Below are positions 54,620 to 64,000 of a stretch of 64,000 bases of DNA, piece by piece. The stretch lies in the NCBI RefSeq assembly GCF_002896875.1, contig NZ_CP023278.1:372001-436000 (forward strand), read 5' to 3'. Positions within the stretch are counted from its first letter, which is position 1, and every line of letters starts with the position of its first letter. The position numbers and the translations under genes are program-made. Origin of the DNA: Nostoc sp. CENA543. GTDB lineage: Bacteria; Cyanobacteriota; Cyanobacteriia; Cyanobacteriales; Nostocaceae. Below the pieces are notes generated by a model that was not told the origin of the DNA, did no database searches, and worked only from the letters and a program-made list of their open reading frames with translations.

Positions 54620-55425
54620 TTAATACCCTCGTCTGCACATTTTCTATATGTTATTCAATTTACTGGCAATGTTAAACATACTTATGAATTATTTAATTAT
54701 TCACATTTTCCTTGGGAATGGGATACACAGTTAATCATTTCTATATATCACTCAACATTTTTCTCATTTAATGCTCATTTTTATATTGAGATTAATTAAC
54801 TTTCTGGCTACAGTGAAGCGATAATCGGCTTATCGTCATTAATTTTTTCAGCGTAATTCCTCTGTAGTAAGGGCTTCAGCTCTGCTGTTATGCAATTTAA
54901 ATGCTGATTAGCTTCATCGAGAAACCAACATCATCAATTTTGGTTTCTGATATGAATGAGACATCATTAGCTTTGTATCCCATCTCTAAAATAGTTGATT
55001 AATAAATGAAATTTAATTGTTCAGTCTGCATTAGATGCAGACTGAACAATTGACAAAAGTCTGGCAATTGTTGTTAGGTCTTGGCGATCGCGAGACCACA
55101 AGTTGATATAGTCTGATAGTTGCTCAAGACTTGCTGTGAGGTACGTAGGTCTTTTTAGTTGACTTTTCTAGAGTTGTGTGGTTATAAAGAAATTAATATT
55201 TCCTGACAAATAATGTTAGGAACTAACCGACAAAGAAACGAGTCTGGCGGGATGTAATAATTTGGTAATCTATGGTAGCTACGAGACAAGACTGGATGAA
55301 CCTGGCTGACGCTCAGTCATGATGGGGAAAATATAGTTTAAGTCCTAGTCTCATGTAACAATAGACTCGCTAATAGGATAAAATGCCCGAATGACTGATG
55401 TGTGCTGTGTGGTAGTGGAGTGCGA
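54620..55425. other. Intergenic region before the polysaccharide exporter
   Basis: About 800 bases with no coding frame that I can support. Holds a GTAGTAAGGGCTTCAGCTCT repeat remnant near 54862, a strong palindrome at 55015-55051, and the promoter of the exporter genes. Confidence 0.6.
55015..55051. repeat. Perfect 17-bp palindrome with 3-base loop
   Basis: AATTGTTCAGTCTGCAT at 55015-55031 is exactly complementary to 55035-55051; the loop is TAG. No T run follows on the plus strand beyond TTGACAAAAG, so it is not a classic terminator. It may be a transposon remnant or a structured regulatory site. Confidence 0.75.
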
Positions 55426-56232
55426 ATGACGCTTTCAATTCAAAAGAGTTTAAATTGGCTACAAGTGCGCCGCTACTGGGAGTTGCTGCAAGTCTTGGTC
55501 ATGCGGAATCTCAAAGTGCGTTACAGAGGTTCTTTATTAGGCGTGTATTGGTCACTATTGAACCCCTTGATTATGACAGCACTGTACAGTGCAATTTTTG
55601 GTGCGACATTCGCATCTTATTACGGCAATTCCATCGTCAACTACGTGCTAGCCGCCTTTACTGGCTTAGTGGTGATTAACTTCTTTTCATCCTCCACATC
55701 CCAAGCTTTATCCAGTGTTGTCAATAATGGGGCATTACTAAATAAAATTCGTCTACCTGTGAGCGTCTTCCCCGTCTCAATGGTAGTAGCCAATATTTTT
55801 CAGTTTGCCGTGGGAGCATTTCCCTTATTGGCGGTGATCGCACTCATCAATTCTAAAAATATATTCAATGTGTTAGCATTGCTATTCCCATTGCTGTGCC
55901 TAAACCTAGTGTGTGCAGGGGTGGGGTTCTTAGTTAGTGCGCTTTATGTGTTTTTTAGAGATTTACCTTACTTCTATGAGTTAGTCGTATTCGTACTGTG
56001 GGTTAGCAGTCCTGTATTTTACCCAGCGGCCATTGTACCACCCCAAGTCAAACCGTTTTTAGGATTAAATCCACTATCCCCAATCATTGAAAGTCTACGT
56101 CAAATTACTTTATCTGGGAATTTACCAGATTTTAATTTAATTTGGGGGGCTTTACTCAGTGGCATCATAATTTTTACCTTGGGATTGACTTGTTTTCATA
56201 TGTGGCGACATCAGTTTATGGATTTACTCTAG
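55426..56232 (+). CDS. wzm: ABC-2 type polysaccharide export permease (Wzm-like)
   Basis: 268 residues from ATG at 55426, preceded by TGGAG; the frame reaches 55402 but that start is weak. The opening LVMRNLKVRYRGSLLGVYWS is the hallmark of Wzm/TagG/KpsM permeases, followed by six membrane helices and the end SPVFYPAAIVPP, PLSPIIESLRQITLSG. It forms the channel that exports a lipid-linked O-antigen or other glycan across the inner membrane. Its stop is directly followed by the ATPase start. Confidence 0.93.
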   Translation: MTLSIQKSLNWLQVRRYWELLQVLVMRNLKVRYRGSLLGVYWSLLNPLIMTALYSAIFGATFASYYGNSIVNYVLAAFTGLVVINFFSSSTSQALSSVVNNGALLNKIRLPVSVFPVSMVVANIFQFAVGAFPLLAVIALINSKNIFNVLALLFPLLCLNLVCAGVGFLVSALYVFFRDLPYFYELVVFVLWVSSPVFYPAAIVPPQVKPFLGLNPLSPIIESLRQITLSGNLPDFNLIWGALLSGIIIFTLGLTCFHMWRHQFMDLL

Positions 56233-56979
56233 ATGGAACTTATTCGATTAGAACAAGTATCTTTGTGGCGGCGGACGCAAGAAGAATTTTCCTATGATTT
56301 AAAAAAAACAGTTCTATCCCTGGTTGAAGGTAAGTACCGGAAGCCTGCACGCAAATTAGTTCTGGATCAGATCAATCTGGTTGTTAATTCAGGTGAAAAA
56401 GTAGGAATTATTGGCGCAAATGGTTCAGGTAAATCAACAGTGCTGAAAGTGATTTGTTCTATTTTACAGCCAACCAGTGGTACAGTCAGAGTTAGGGGAC
56501 AAATTGCCCCTTTGATTGAACTCGGTGCTGGTTTTGATGCTGAGATTTCTGTAATGGATAATATTGTCCTGTATGGAGTTCTCTTAGGTTTTTCCAGGGC
56601 GGAAATTCAACAAAGAGCCTCTTCGATATTAGAGTTTGCAGAATTAGAGGATTACGCTTTAGTACCAGTTAAAGGTTTATCTTCTGGTATGGTGGCTAGG
56701 TTAGGATTTGCGATCGCTACGGATGTACAACCAGATATCTTGATTCTCGACGAAGTTTTATCTGTAGGAGATGAAAAATTTAGAAACAAGTGTAAGCAGA
56801 GAATCGATAAGTTTTGGGACGAAAACGCCACAGTATTAGCAGTTTCCCATGATTTAGAGTTTATCAAAAATTCGTGTAACCGAGCAATTTGGTTGCACAA
56901 GGGACAAATACAGTTTGCAGGTAATGCAGAAGAAACTGTAGATTATTATCTACAAGCGGTCAGAGAAGGTAACACCTAA
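56233..56979 (+). CDS. wzt: ABC transporter ATPase for polysaccharide export (Wzt-like)
   Basis: 248 residues. Walker A IIGANGSGKSTVLK near 79-92, a Q-loop region APLIELGAGFDAEISV, signature GLSSGMVARLGFAIA, Walker B ILILDEVLSVGDEKF and H-loop VSHDLEF. It lacks the C-terminal carbohydrate-binding domain of longer Wzt proteins, so substrate choice probably rests with other steps. The ATG is the base after the permease stop. Confidence 0.94.
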   Translation: MELIRLEQVSLWRRTQEEFSYDLKKTVLSLVEGKYRKPARKLVLDQINLVVNSGEKVGIIGANGSGKSTVLKVICSILQPTSGTVRVRGQIAPLIELGAGFDAEISVMDNIVLYGVLLGFSRAEIQQRASSILEFAELEDYALVPVKGLSSGMVARLGFAIATDVQPDILILDEVLSVGDEKFRNKCKQRIDKFWDENATVLAVSHDLEFIKNSCNRAIWLHKGQIQFAGNAEETVDYYLQAVREGNT

Positions 56980-57059
56980 ATTTTTATTTTTCAGTAACAA
57001 CTTTTACTAAAAAGCTCTTTTAGTTGTAAAATCTCACTCAGAGTAAGCTAGGAGTGAGT

Positions 57060-57992
57060 ATGAAAGTATTAATTACTGGAGGTGCTGGTTATATTGGGTC
57101 AGTATTGACACCAACTTTATTAGCTCATGGTTATGAGGTGACTGTACTAGATAATTTCATGTTTCACCAAAATAGCTTGGCTGATTGCTGTCAATATGAC
57201 GGGTTTCAAATCGTCAGAGGTGATTGCAGAGATGAAAATACTATTAAACTTCTGCTCAAAGACGCTGATGTCATTATTCCCTTAGCAGCATTAGTAGGCG
57301 CGCCATTATGTAAAAATGATGCGATCGGGACTCAAACAATTAACTCCAATGCTGTTAAAATGTTGTGTAGGTTAGCCAGTAAGGAACAGCGCATTCTCAT
57401 GCCAGTCACAAATAGTGGTTACGGCATTGGTGAACCAGGAAAGTTTTGTACAGAAGAAACACCTCTACGCCCAATTTCTTTATACGGAATAACGAAAGTA
57501 GAAGCAGAGCAAGCTGTTTTAGAAAGAGAAAATAGCATTACTTTTAGATTAGCAACTGTCTTTGGTATGTCCCCCCGTATGAGGGTTGATTTGTTAGTCA
57601 ATGACTTTGTTTATCGGGCTGTCCATGACCGAGCGGTGCTAGTATTTGAAGGACATTTTAAGAGAAATTATATCCACATTCGTGATGTGACAAAAGTATT
57701 TTTGCATGGCATTGCTAATTTTGAAACCATGAAGGGTAAACCCTACAATGTTGGATTAGAAGATGCAAATTTATCCAAATTAGAACTGTGTGCTGAAATT
57801 AAAAAACATTTACCCAACTTTGTATATCTAGAAGCTCCCATCGGTGAAGATCCAGATAAGCGCGATTACATAGTTTCCAACGCCAGAATTTTGAATACTG
57901 GTTTTGAACCAGATTGGTCTTTGAGTCGAGGTATTCAGGAATTGATAAAAGGTTATACAATCTTACGCAACACCATATATTCTAACGTCTAG
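57060..57992 (+). CDS. NAD-dependent epimerase/dehydratase (SDR family)
   Basis: 310 residues from ATG at 57060, five bases after AGGAG; a GTG two codons before is less likely. The Rossmann start MKVLITGGAGYIGSVLTPTLL and the catalytic YGITKVEAEQ (YxxxK) place it among extended SDR sugar-nucleotide epimerases/dehydratases, and NYIHIRDV is typical as well. It resembles enzymes acting on NDP-sugars in surface glycan synthesis; the substrate is open, though the heptose-like neighbours suggest a GDP-heptose derivative. Confidence 0.88.
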   Translation: MKVLITGGAGYIGSVLTPTLLAHGYEVTVLDNFMFHQNSLADCCQYDGFQIVRGDCRDENTIKLLLKDADVIIPLAALVGAPLCKNDAIGTQTINSNAVKMLCRLASKEQRILMPVTNSGYGIGEPGKFCTEETPLRPISLYGITKVEAEQAVLERENSITFRLATVFGMSPRMRVDLLVNDFVYRAVHDRAVLVFEGHFKRNYIHIRDVTKVFLHGIANFETMKGKPYNVGLEDANLSKLELCAEIKKHLPNFVYLEAPIGEDPDKRDYIVSNARILNTGFEPDWSLSRGIQELIKGYTILRNTIYSNV

Positions 57993-58004
57993 TAGAGTCA
58001 ATAA

Positions 58005-58751
58005 ATGTCATTTTCCTCAAACGGGATCACAGGCATAATCTTAGCTGGTGGTTACGGCACACGCATCAAGCATCTGTTAAATGGTGTGCCTAAACCGATG
58101 GTATCAGTTGCAGGTAGGCCTTTTGTTGAGTGGGTTGTACGTTACTTCCAAACACAAGGAATTACAAAGTTCATTATTTCTACAGGCTATCTGGGAGAAG
58201 TGATAGAACAGCATTTCCAAACACAACCCATTGAGGGTGTGCAGATTATTTGTTGTAGAGAAACAACCCCTCTAGGAACTGCTGGGGGTTTTTTAAATGC
58301 TATACAACAAAGTGGAAAATCATCCAATAATTGGCTAGTTGTCAATGGCGACTCTCTCGTTTTTGCCAATTTGGCTTTACTTACTAAGCATCTTTCTGAT
58401 AAGAACACTAGTGGTGTAATTCTAGGCTTGTCAGTAAAAGATACTTCACGATATGGTTCCTTAGTTTACAATCAATCAGGTGAACTAGAAAATTTTGCAG
58501 AAAAGCGTCCTGGTGCTGGGATAATCAGCACGGGCGTATACCTATTCAAAAATTCTTTATTAAAAGAATTTCCACATAGACAACCTTTGAGTTTTGAAAA
58601 TGAAGTCTTCCCTTTATTTTTAAGCAAAAAGTTATCTATACAAGTAGCTATTACTGAAGCTGCTTTTTTGGATATAGGCACTCCTGAATCTCTGCCGCAG
58701 TCCGAATCATTTATTATCCAAAACTTAGATAGATTTGAGTTATCATACTGA
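58005..58751 (+). CDS. hddC: Sugar-1-phosphate nucleotidyltransferase (HddC-like)
   Basis: 248 residues: ITGIILAGGYGTRIKHLLNGVPKPMVSVAGRPF, here split, has the GxGTR and KPM nucleotide-binding motifs; WLVVNGDSLVF holds the metal-binding D; the final FLDIGTPESLPQSE is standard. The short length and GRPFVEWVV phrase are like D-glycero-D-manno-heptose-1-phosphate guanylyltransferase. It lies 12 bases after the epimerase gene, and a heptose-kinase-like gene follows two genes on, which supports the heptose reading. GTP versus CTP/UTP use cannot be fixed here. Confidence 0.8.
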   Translation: MSFSSNGITGIILAGGYGTRIKHLLNGVPKPMVSVAGRPFVEWVVRYFQTQGITKFIISTGYLGEVIEQHFQTQPIEGVQIICCRETTPLGTAGGFLNAIQQSGKSSNNWLVVNGDSLVFANLALLTKHLSDKNTSGVILGLSVKDTSRYGSLVYNQSGELENFAEKRPGAGIISTGVYLFKNSLLKEFPHRQPLSFENEVFPLFLSKKLSIQVAITEAAFLDIGTPESLPQSESFIIQNLDRFELSY

Positions 58752-59016
58752 GATTTTTTTGTCCATATACCTATGAGAATATAAGTTTCACAGATCATTT
58801 TTGCTTTTTATACCTCAGTTTTTCAATTACTTGCAATCATCATTACACTAGAATCTGGTAAGCTATATTTTATTGACAAAGTCATAACTTATTTAAAGAT
58901 GTTAGATACTTTTATACTTACATATGTTTAAATAAGTTGTGCTAAATAATAGCTTTTTGTTTGCTGGAAAGCTATTTCAGTGAAAATTCATCATTCCTAT
59001 TCAGGAGATTAAAAGG

Positions 59017-60240
59017 ATGATTTACTCTGGGATAAAGAAAATAATACCCCAGTATTTACGCTCGATGCTACGTGACTTAGACAGTGCATATCAGGAGAGA
59101 TTACAGGAAATTGCAATAAAAGAACGACAATTTGCTGAATTGCAACTCAAATATCAAGAAGTCTTGCAAAAATTGGAAGTATATCAAGAGCAATTCAGGC
59201 TTGAAATAGATAAAATTTATCAAGAAAATTTAGCAAATATTGAGATAAAAAATCAACAATTCTCCATTTTAGAAAGTAATTATCAGACAGCACTACAAGA
59301 ATTAGACAATCAAAAAAAACTTATTCAAGAATATGTGGGTTATCAAAATAATAATAAGAATAATTTTTTAATTAATGATGAAGAATACGAAATTCTAAGT
59401 AAATCAGGTCTTTTTATTGTAGGTAATGCTAGGTCTGGAACATCCATATTATGCGATTGTTTAAATCTTTCTCCAGATGTGTTTCTATTAGGTGAAGCTA
59501 ATTTATATTTGCACTATAATCTTGATAATTTCGTAGAATTTTTCAATACCCAGCATATTCAATTTAAAAACCGCAGGTGCAAGGGAACATTTATACCTTC
59601 ATCTAGGCTTCCAGAAAAAGGTGGATTCGCTTTTTTATCAAGGATGCACAAAAATTATAAATTTGTAGGGGAGAAAATAGCATTTGGCCCTCATGGTGAT
59701 TTTAATAATCAATCCCGTCAAGAACTATTTTTTCATTTTCATGCAACTTATTTCTATTTTTCCAACTATATTCTAATTATGCGAAGGCCTACTGAAGCAA
59801 TATGGTCAATGCTAAAAATGTTCCCCGATAGAAAATTGTATCTGTTATTTGAATCATGGTTAAGAACCATTCAAATTCAAATTGATGTGTTTCATTCTTT
59901 TCCTAATTCATATGTAATTTTTTTTGAAAATATGAATAATGAAAAGGTTCTAAACTTATGTTCTTTAATGGGCATTAACCTTCACATACCAGAAGCTATG
60001 TTCAGAGAAAATAATAAATATTCACTACTAGCGCGCAATGAAATACCAAATGAATTATCTCCATATGCTGATACCCTCTTAGCATATGAAGATATTTATC
60101 AGAAAATTCAAGATGAATTTGACCCGAAAACATTTAAACTAAAAGAAACGGCATCAAATTACGGGTGTGCAAGATATGGATTTAGCTCTAGTATTCAGGA
60201 AAAAATAGAAGTATTACTCCATGATTTAGCACATTTTTAA
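59017..60240 (+). CDS. Sulfotransferase-like protein with N-terminal coiled coil
   Basis: 407 residues. About residues 15-105 form a coiled coil (ELQLKYQEVLQKLEVYQEQ). Then FIVGNARSGTSILCDCLNLS gives the PAPS 5'-phosphosulfate loop (GNARSGTS) and YILIMRRPTEAIWSM the 3'-phosphate region. A conserved ELSPYADTL follows. The layout is that of sulfotransferases in cyanobacterial polysaccharide clusters, which would sulfate a sugar in the exported glycan. AGGAG stands before the start. Low GC (many AAT, TTT codons) compared with neighbours hints at horizontal transfer. Confidence 0.75.
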   Translation: MIYSGIKKIIPQYLRSMLRDLDSAYQERLQEIAIKERQFAELQLKYQEVLQKLEVYQEQFRLEIDKIYQENLANIEIKNQQFSILESNYQTALQELDNQKKLIQEYVGYQNNNKNNFLINDEEYEILSKSGLFIVGNARSGTSILCDCLNLSPDVFLLGEANLYLHYNLDNFVEFFNTQHIQFKNRRCKGTFIPSSRLPEKGGFAFLSRMHKNYKFVGEKIAFGPHGDFNNQSRQELFFHFHATYFYFSNYILIMRRPTEAIWSMLKMFPDRKLYLLFESWLRTIQIQIDVFHSFPNSYVIFFENMNNEKVLNLCSLMGINLHIPEAMFRENNKYSLLARNEIPNELSPYADTLLAYEDIYQKIQDEFDPKTFKLKETASNYGCARYGFSSSIQEKIEVLLHDLAHF

Positions 60241-60347
60241 TTAATTTATATAAACTGCGTTATATTCCGCAGTAAAATTAACCAATAAAGACACATATAT
60301 ACAATTGATTTGCCAATAAAAAAGTCACTTTTTTCTTCATTTAACCT

Positions 60348-61328
60348 ATGCTAATATCTCGCGCTCCTGTTCGTATTAGTTTTTTCGGTGGTGGAACTGA
60401 CTACCCTGAATATTTTATTCAACACGGAGGTGCTGTATTAGCAACAGCAATTGATAAATTTTCCTACATTACTGCTAGTCCTTTTTTTAGCCGCTTATTT
60501 GATTATTCAATTCGACTTTCCTATCGCAAAGTTGAATTAGTCAAAAACGTAGATGAAATTGAACATCGTGTCTATCGTGAGTGTTTAAAATTTTGTGGTT
60601 TAGACAAAGATATTGAATTACATAATGTGGCAGATTTACCAGCGTTTACAGGACTAGGTTCTTCTTCAGCATTTACAGTTTCTCTACTGCACGCCCTCCA
60701 CAGTTTTAAAGGAGAATTTGTCAAACCTCTCGACTTGGCCTATGAAGCAATTTATGTAGAACGTCACTTAGTTCAGGATAAAGTGGGCTGTCAAGATCAA
60801 GTGTTAGCCGCAGTTGGTGGTTTTAATTTGGTTGAATTTAGGACTGAAGATGACATTATTGTAAACCGTGTACCTATATCGCCACAACGCTTACAGGAAT
60901 TTGAACAGCATCTTTTCATCGTTTTTACAGGTATTAGACGCAAGGCAGCTGATGTTGTTGCCCAACAGTTGCAAAAAGTTGGAGATAACACAGCCACTTT
61001 GAAGGAGATGCGATACATGGTTGATGTAGGATGGGATATTTTAACTAACAATAGACCATTATCAGAATTCGGCGATTTATTACATCGTGCATGGTTAGCT
61101 AAACGTAGCCTTGATGGAAGTATTTCTAATACGGAAATCGATCAAATTTATCAGATGGGGATAGAAGCTGGGGCTTGGGGTGGTAAGTTATTGGGAGCAG
61201 GGGCAGGTGGGTTTATGTTATTTTTTGCACCTCCAGAATGCCACAAAAACTTATATATTCGCTTTAATAAGCATCATATTTTAAGTGCCAAAACTAATGC
61301 ACCTGGGTCGCAAATAATTTTTTCTTAG
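60348..61328 (+). CDS. hddA: GHMP kinase, HddA-like heptose 7-phosphate kinase
   Basis: 326 residues. MLISRAPVRISFFGGGTDYP opens the fold, GLGSSSAFTVSLLHALHS is the GHMP ATP-binding loop (PxxxGLGSSxA type), and KLLGAGAGGFMLFF closes it. The GGGTDYPEYF and VGCQDQVLAAVGG phrases are those of D-glycero-D-manno-heptose 7-phosphate kinase. With the HddC-like gene it would make an activated heptose; gmhA and gmhB are not seen in the window. The gap to the glycosyltransferase gene is 28 bases. Confidence 0.85.
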   Translation: MLISRAPVRISFFGGGTDYPEYFIQHGGAVLATAIDKFSYITASPFFSRLFDYSIRLSYRKVELVKNVDEIEHRVYRECLKFCGLDKDIELHNVADLPAFTGLGSSSAFTVSLLHALHSFKGEFVKPLDLAYEAIYVERHLVQDKVGCQDQVLAAVGGFNLVEFRTEDDIIVNRVPISPQRLQEFEQHLFIVFTGIRRKAADVVAQQLQKVGDNTATLKEMRYMVDVGWDILTNNRPLSEFGDLLHRAWLAKRSLDGSISNTEIDQIYQMGIEAGAWGGKLLGAGAGGFMLFFAPPECHKNLYIRFNKHHILSAKTNAPGSQIIFS

Positions 61329-61356
61329 AAATGTCTTTAAAAAAACTAAAAAACAT

Positions 61357-64000
61357 ATGAAAGTATTAATTGTAGATTTTGATTTATTTAATAAGATTGG
61401 TGGTGGACAAACATTTTATCGCAATTTAATTGAGAAGAATCCCCAAATTAACTTTTATTATTTCATAGTTTCCGAACGTTTAGAAAACACTCGTCCTAGC
61501 AATGCACATCCTATTGTTTATCGAGAAAGATATCATCTTTCTGATTATGTAAAATTCTTGGATTTGACCCCACCAAAATGGATTTACCGTGCGTTTATCT
61601 TAGCTAGCAATATAGCTGCTTCGGTAGCTGAACAGCGTTTTGATGTTGTAGATTTACCAGATTATGAACAGTTGGGTACTATGCTCAGACCTGCGCTCAT
61701 ACATCATAAAGTGGACTTTGAGCATCTTGCTTTGTCAATGCACGGCAATATATCTACATCTATTCAGATGGATTGGTTTTATGGTGGAAAAGTTGATCAA
61801 ACCTTAATTTGGCAAGAGAAAATACAATACAGTGTGGTTGATATTCGCTATGGTATCAGTCAGTCTTATTTAGACGAGTGGCGAGAGGTTTTTGATTTAA
61901 AATCTTGTTACCTTAATCCTTTGTCGGTGATATCACTACCTAAACCTAAATTAGCTACCAATTTAGACGAATTACCAGACCTGAATTTTGTCGGTCGTAC
62001 GGAAAGGCGTAAAGGCCCCGATATTTTTGTCGATTTGGCTTGGTGGCTACCTCGTTCTAAGTTCAAAACAGCTAATATTATTGGCCCTGACAGTTTTGAT
62101 TATAAAGGTGAAGTAGGCTCAGGACTACTGCTTTATCAAATGGTGAATAATCGCATCAAAGATGAATTTAAATTATTGCCATCTATGAGTCATGAACAAT
62201 TATATGAACAGGTGTTTTCTAGAAAATCTGTAACTTTATTGCCTTCTAAATACGACACATTTAATTTAACTGCTCTCGAATCATTATTCTCTGGCTGTCC
62301 GACTGTGATCGGAACTGGGGCTGGGGTTGTGAGATTTTTACAAGAAAATTATCCTGATTTACCTTTAATAATTATAGATCCGAATGACATTTATTCATGT
62401 ATTCCTTCTCTGATTGCATTATTAGATAATTATGATAACTATCGTTATCAATTAGTCGAATATTTATCTCATGCTAAACCAGAAATATCTGGCTTATCTG
62501 TAGAAGCAATATACGAAAGTCAGCCAATATATGATAAATCTATGCGTAGTGAAACAGAAGACTGGTATTCTAGACTAATAAAACTTCAGGATGAACGCAG
62601 ATTTTTGGCTACGACTAATTATATAAAAAAAGATATAGTAAGAAATTTGAAAAAGCAAATTAGCCCAGAAATTAAACGAGGATTAAAAAATATCAAATCT
62701 TGGCGCATTAATCCTCAAAAATTTCTCAAAGAAAAGGTAAGGGCTATTTTAAGCAAGGATAATTATGAAAACCTCAAAATTGTGGATCAAGGGCTAAAAG
62801 CACTATCTTTAGTTGATAGTTATCAATATATCTTCAATTTAGGTGAAAGCAATCAAAGCGAGTTAGCTGGTAAAGTTAGTAGTTGTTGGAATTTTGCTTC
62901 TGAGCATCGGATTGACCGTGTGAGAATCTGGAGAGAGATTGCCAGATTAGAGATGCTCCAGGGTAATGATATAGTTGCTGCAACTTATCAGATTAGATGT
63001 ATGCGATCGCTTGGCTATGATTATTTTAATGATCTACCCAATGTCGTATCCATACTACAAGCCAATGGCTTTAGTCGAGAAGCACTAGCGGCTGAAGCTA
63101 TGTATGGAAACTCTCCAGATCAACATGAACGTTGTCAAGCAATAATCAATCAGGCTTTAGCAGACAACAAATTTAATCAAAAGTGGGAGTACGAATTTCT
63201 CGATGATCGGCGGACTTCTTCCAGCTATCGAGTTTCTATTATAGTTTCACTATACAATGCTGCTGCCAAACTCCCCTTATTTTTGCAAACACTAAAATTG
63301 CAAACGTTGATTCAAGCTGGTGCTGCTGAAGTAATTCTGGTTGATAGTGGTTCTCCTGGTGATGAATATCATGTATTCAAGCAGGTGATGGAATGTTTAG
63401 ATATTCCTATCCTGTATGCGCGATGTGCTGAACGAGAAACCATACAGAGTGCTTGGAATCGCGGAATTGACCTTGCTCGTTCACCATATTTGACTTTTTT
63501 AGGTGTTGATGAAACCATACTGCCTGAGTGTTTAGAAATCCTAGCAGCAGAATTAGATGCAGATCCGACATTAGATTGGGTACAAGCAAACAGTTTAGTA
63601 ACAAATGTTGATCAGCATGGCTCATGGATGAGCGATGTGATGGTTTATGATCGGACAGGTTATCAACAACATTTAGTTTATTTAGAAACATGTTACCTAT
63701 CGTGGGTAGGTGCGCTTTATCGTCGGTCTATTCATGATAGGTTCGGTTTCTATGATGCCACTTTTAGAGCAGCAGGAGACACAGAATTTAAGAGTCGCAT
63801 TTTGCCATTCATTAAAACTAAAGCCATACCTCAAACTTTGGGAGTTTTTCGTAACTATCCAGATGAGCGAACTACACAACATCCGAGAGCAGAGATAGAA
63901 GATTTACGCGCTTGGTATTTGCATCGGACTCTAGCTGGAGTTGAATATGCTTTTGCTAATCATAATCCCAAAGAAGCAGAGGACTTATTCTATCATTGTT
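61357..64000 (+). CDS. Two-domain glycosyltransferase (GT4 plus GT2), partial at the right edge
   Basis: At least 881 residues, with no stop before the window ends. An N-terminal GT4-type half begins MKVLIVDFDLFNKIGGGQTF and contains DLNFVGRTERRKGPDIFVDL and the donor-site ExxxxxxxE pattern in YDTFNLTALESLFSGCPTV. From about residue 625 a GT2/GT-A domain starts, SYRVSIIVSLYNAAAKLP, with EVILVDSGSPG and FLGVDETI for the metal-linked acid pair. Between them lies a helical region (about 400-600). Such bifunctional enzymes build repeat units of surface glycans. It is the sixth gene of the plus-strand polysaccharide cluster. Confidence 0.87.
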   Translation, partial: MKVLIVDFDLFNKIGGGQTFYRNLIEKNPQINFYYFIVSERLENTRPSNAHPIVYRERYHLSDYVKFLDLTPPKWIYRAFILASNIAASVAEQRFDVVDLPDYEQLGTMLRPALIHHKVDFEHLALSMHGNISTSIQMDWFYGGKVDQTLIWQEKIQYSVVDIRYGISQSYLDEWREVFDLKSCYLNPLSVISLPKPKLATNLDELPDLNFVGRTERRKGPDIFVDLAWWLPRSKFKTANIIGPDSFDYKGEVGSGLLLYQMVNNRIKDEFKLLPSMSHEQLYEQVFSRKSVTLLPSKYDTFNLTALESLFSGCPTVIGTGAGVVRFLQENYPDLPLIIIDPNDIYSCIPSLIALLDNYDNYRYQLVEYLSHAKPEISGLSVEAIYESQPIYDKSMRSETEDWYSRLIKLQDERRFLATTNYIKKDIVRNLKKQISPEIKRGLKNIKSWRINPQKFLKEKVRAILSKDNYENLKIVDQGLKALSLVDSYQYIFNLGESNQSELAGKVSSCWNFASEHRIDRVRIWREIARLEMLQGNDIVAATYQIRCMRSLGYDYFNDLPNVVSILQANGFSREALAAEAMYGNSPDQHERCQAIINQALADNKFNQKWEYEFLDDRRTSSSYRVSIIVSLYNAAAKLPLFLQTLKLQTLIQAGAAEVILVDSGSPGDEYHVFKQVMECLDIPILYARCAERETIQSAWNRGIDLARSPYLTFLGVDETILPECLEILAAELDADPTLDWVQANSLVTNVDQHGSWMSDVMVYDRTGYQQHLVYLETCYLSWVGALYRRSIHDRFGFYDATFRAAGDTEFKSRILPFIKTKAIPQTLGVFRNYPDERTTQHPRAEIEDLRAWYLHRTLAGVEYAFANHNPKEAEDLFYHC

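Overview
The window looks like chromosome from a filamentous, probably heterocyst-forming cyanobacterium of the Nostoc/Anabaena group. Supporting signs are frequent HIP1 octamers (GCGATCGC), heptameric tandem repeats between genes, small dispersed repeats inserted even within genes, a XisH/XisI pair, a CcmK-type carboxysome shell protein, Vipp1, MenB, a DciA-like protein and very large Ser/Thr-His multisensor kinases. No CRISPR array and no ordinary, uninterrupted tRNA gene was seen.

Layout: 1-4816, two minus-strand signalling genes (a Ser/Thr kinase-ATPase cut by the window edge and a multi-GAF protein with a degenerate kinase end). 5004-6969, pyrD and a membrane protein with a possible operator array. 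7331-9752, the most striking locus: four tandem tRNA-shaped elements whose anticodon arm is replaced by a Y-RNA-like module, directly upstream of a TROVE-domain Ro60/Rsr protein. 9894-12653, xisH-xisI, a lone ccmK, menB and a Cys-rich small protein. 13202-17164, a DciA-like gene, a SPOR-like membrane protein, and a PspA-like/Vipp1 pair. 17324-18978, a two-gene ABC-ATPase plus Toprim-like module resembling defence systems. 19235-25642, thioredoxin, an aminotransferase, an HNH nuclease, a broken IS982-type element that truncates a GNAT gene, a site-2 protease and a small membrane protein. 26347-32341, a lipoprotein Mn/Fe superoxide dismutase convergent with the urease operon ureD-ureA-ureB-ureC, into which two nuclease-like genes are interleaved.

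35337-43439 holds a terpene synthase and a flavoprotein amine oxidase in one operon, convergent with a 1,893-residue Ser/Thr-His kinase; this is a likely small sesquiterpene locus. 43933-53885 carries two hypothetical genes, a 1,356-residue Hsp70/actin-like ATPase, a Crp/Fnr regulator, a DUF2232 membrane protein, an HNH pseudogene with two in-frame stops and a CobT-like phosphoribosyltransferase. From 55426 to the right edge runs a surface-polysaccharide cluster: a Wzm/Wzt-type ABC exporter, an NAD-dependent epimerase, a heptose-type nucleotidyltransferase, a sulfotransferase-like protein, a GHMP heptose-kinase-like protein and a large two-domain glycosyltransferase cut by the window edge.

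Intergenic DNA is repeat rich: heptamer arrays, G-rich tracts, a dispersed family based on GCTGTTAGCGG hairpin units at four sites, several MITE-like inverted repeats and perfect palindromes. All functional calls are from sequence reading and memory of families; no database search or folding program was run.
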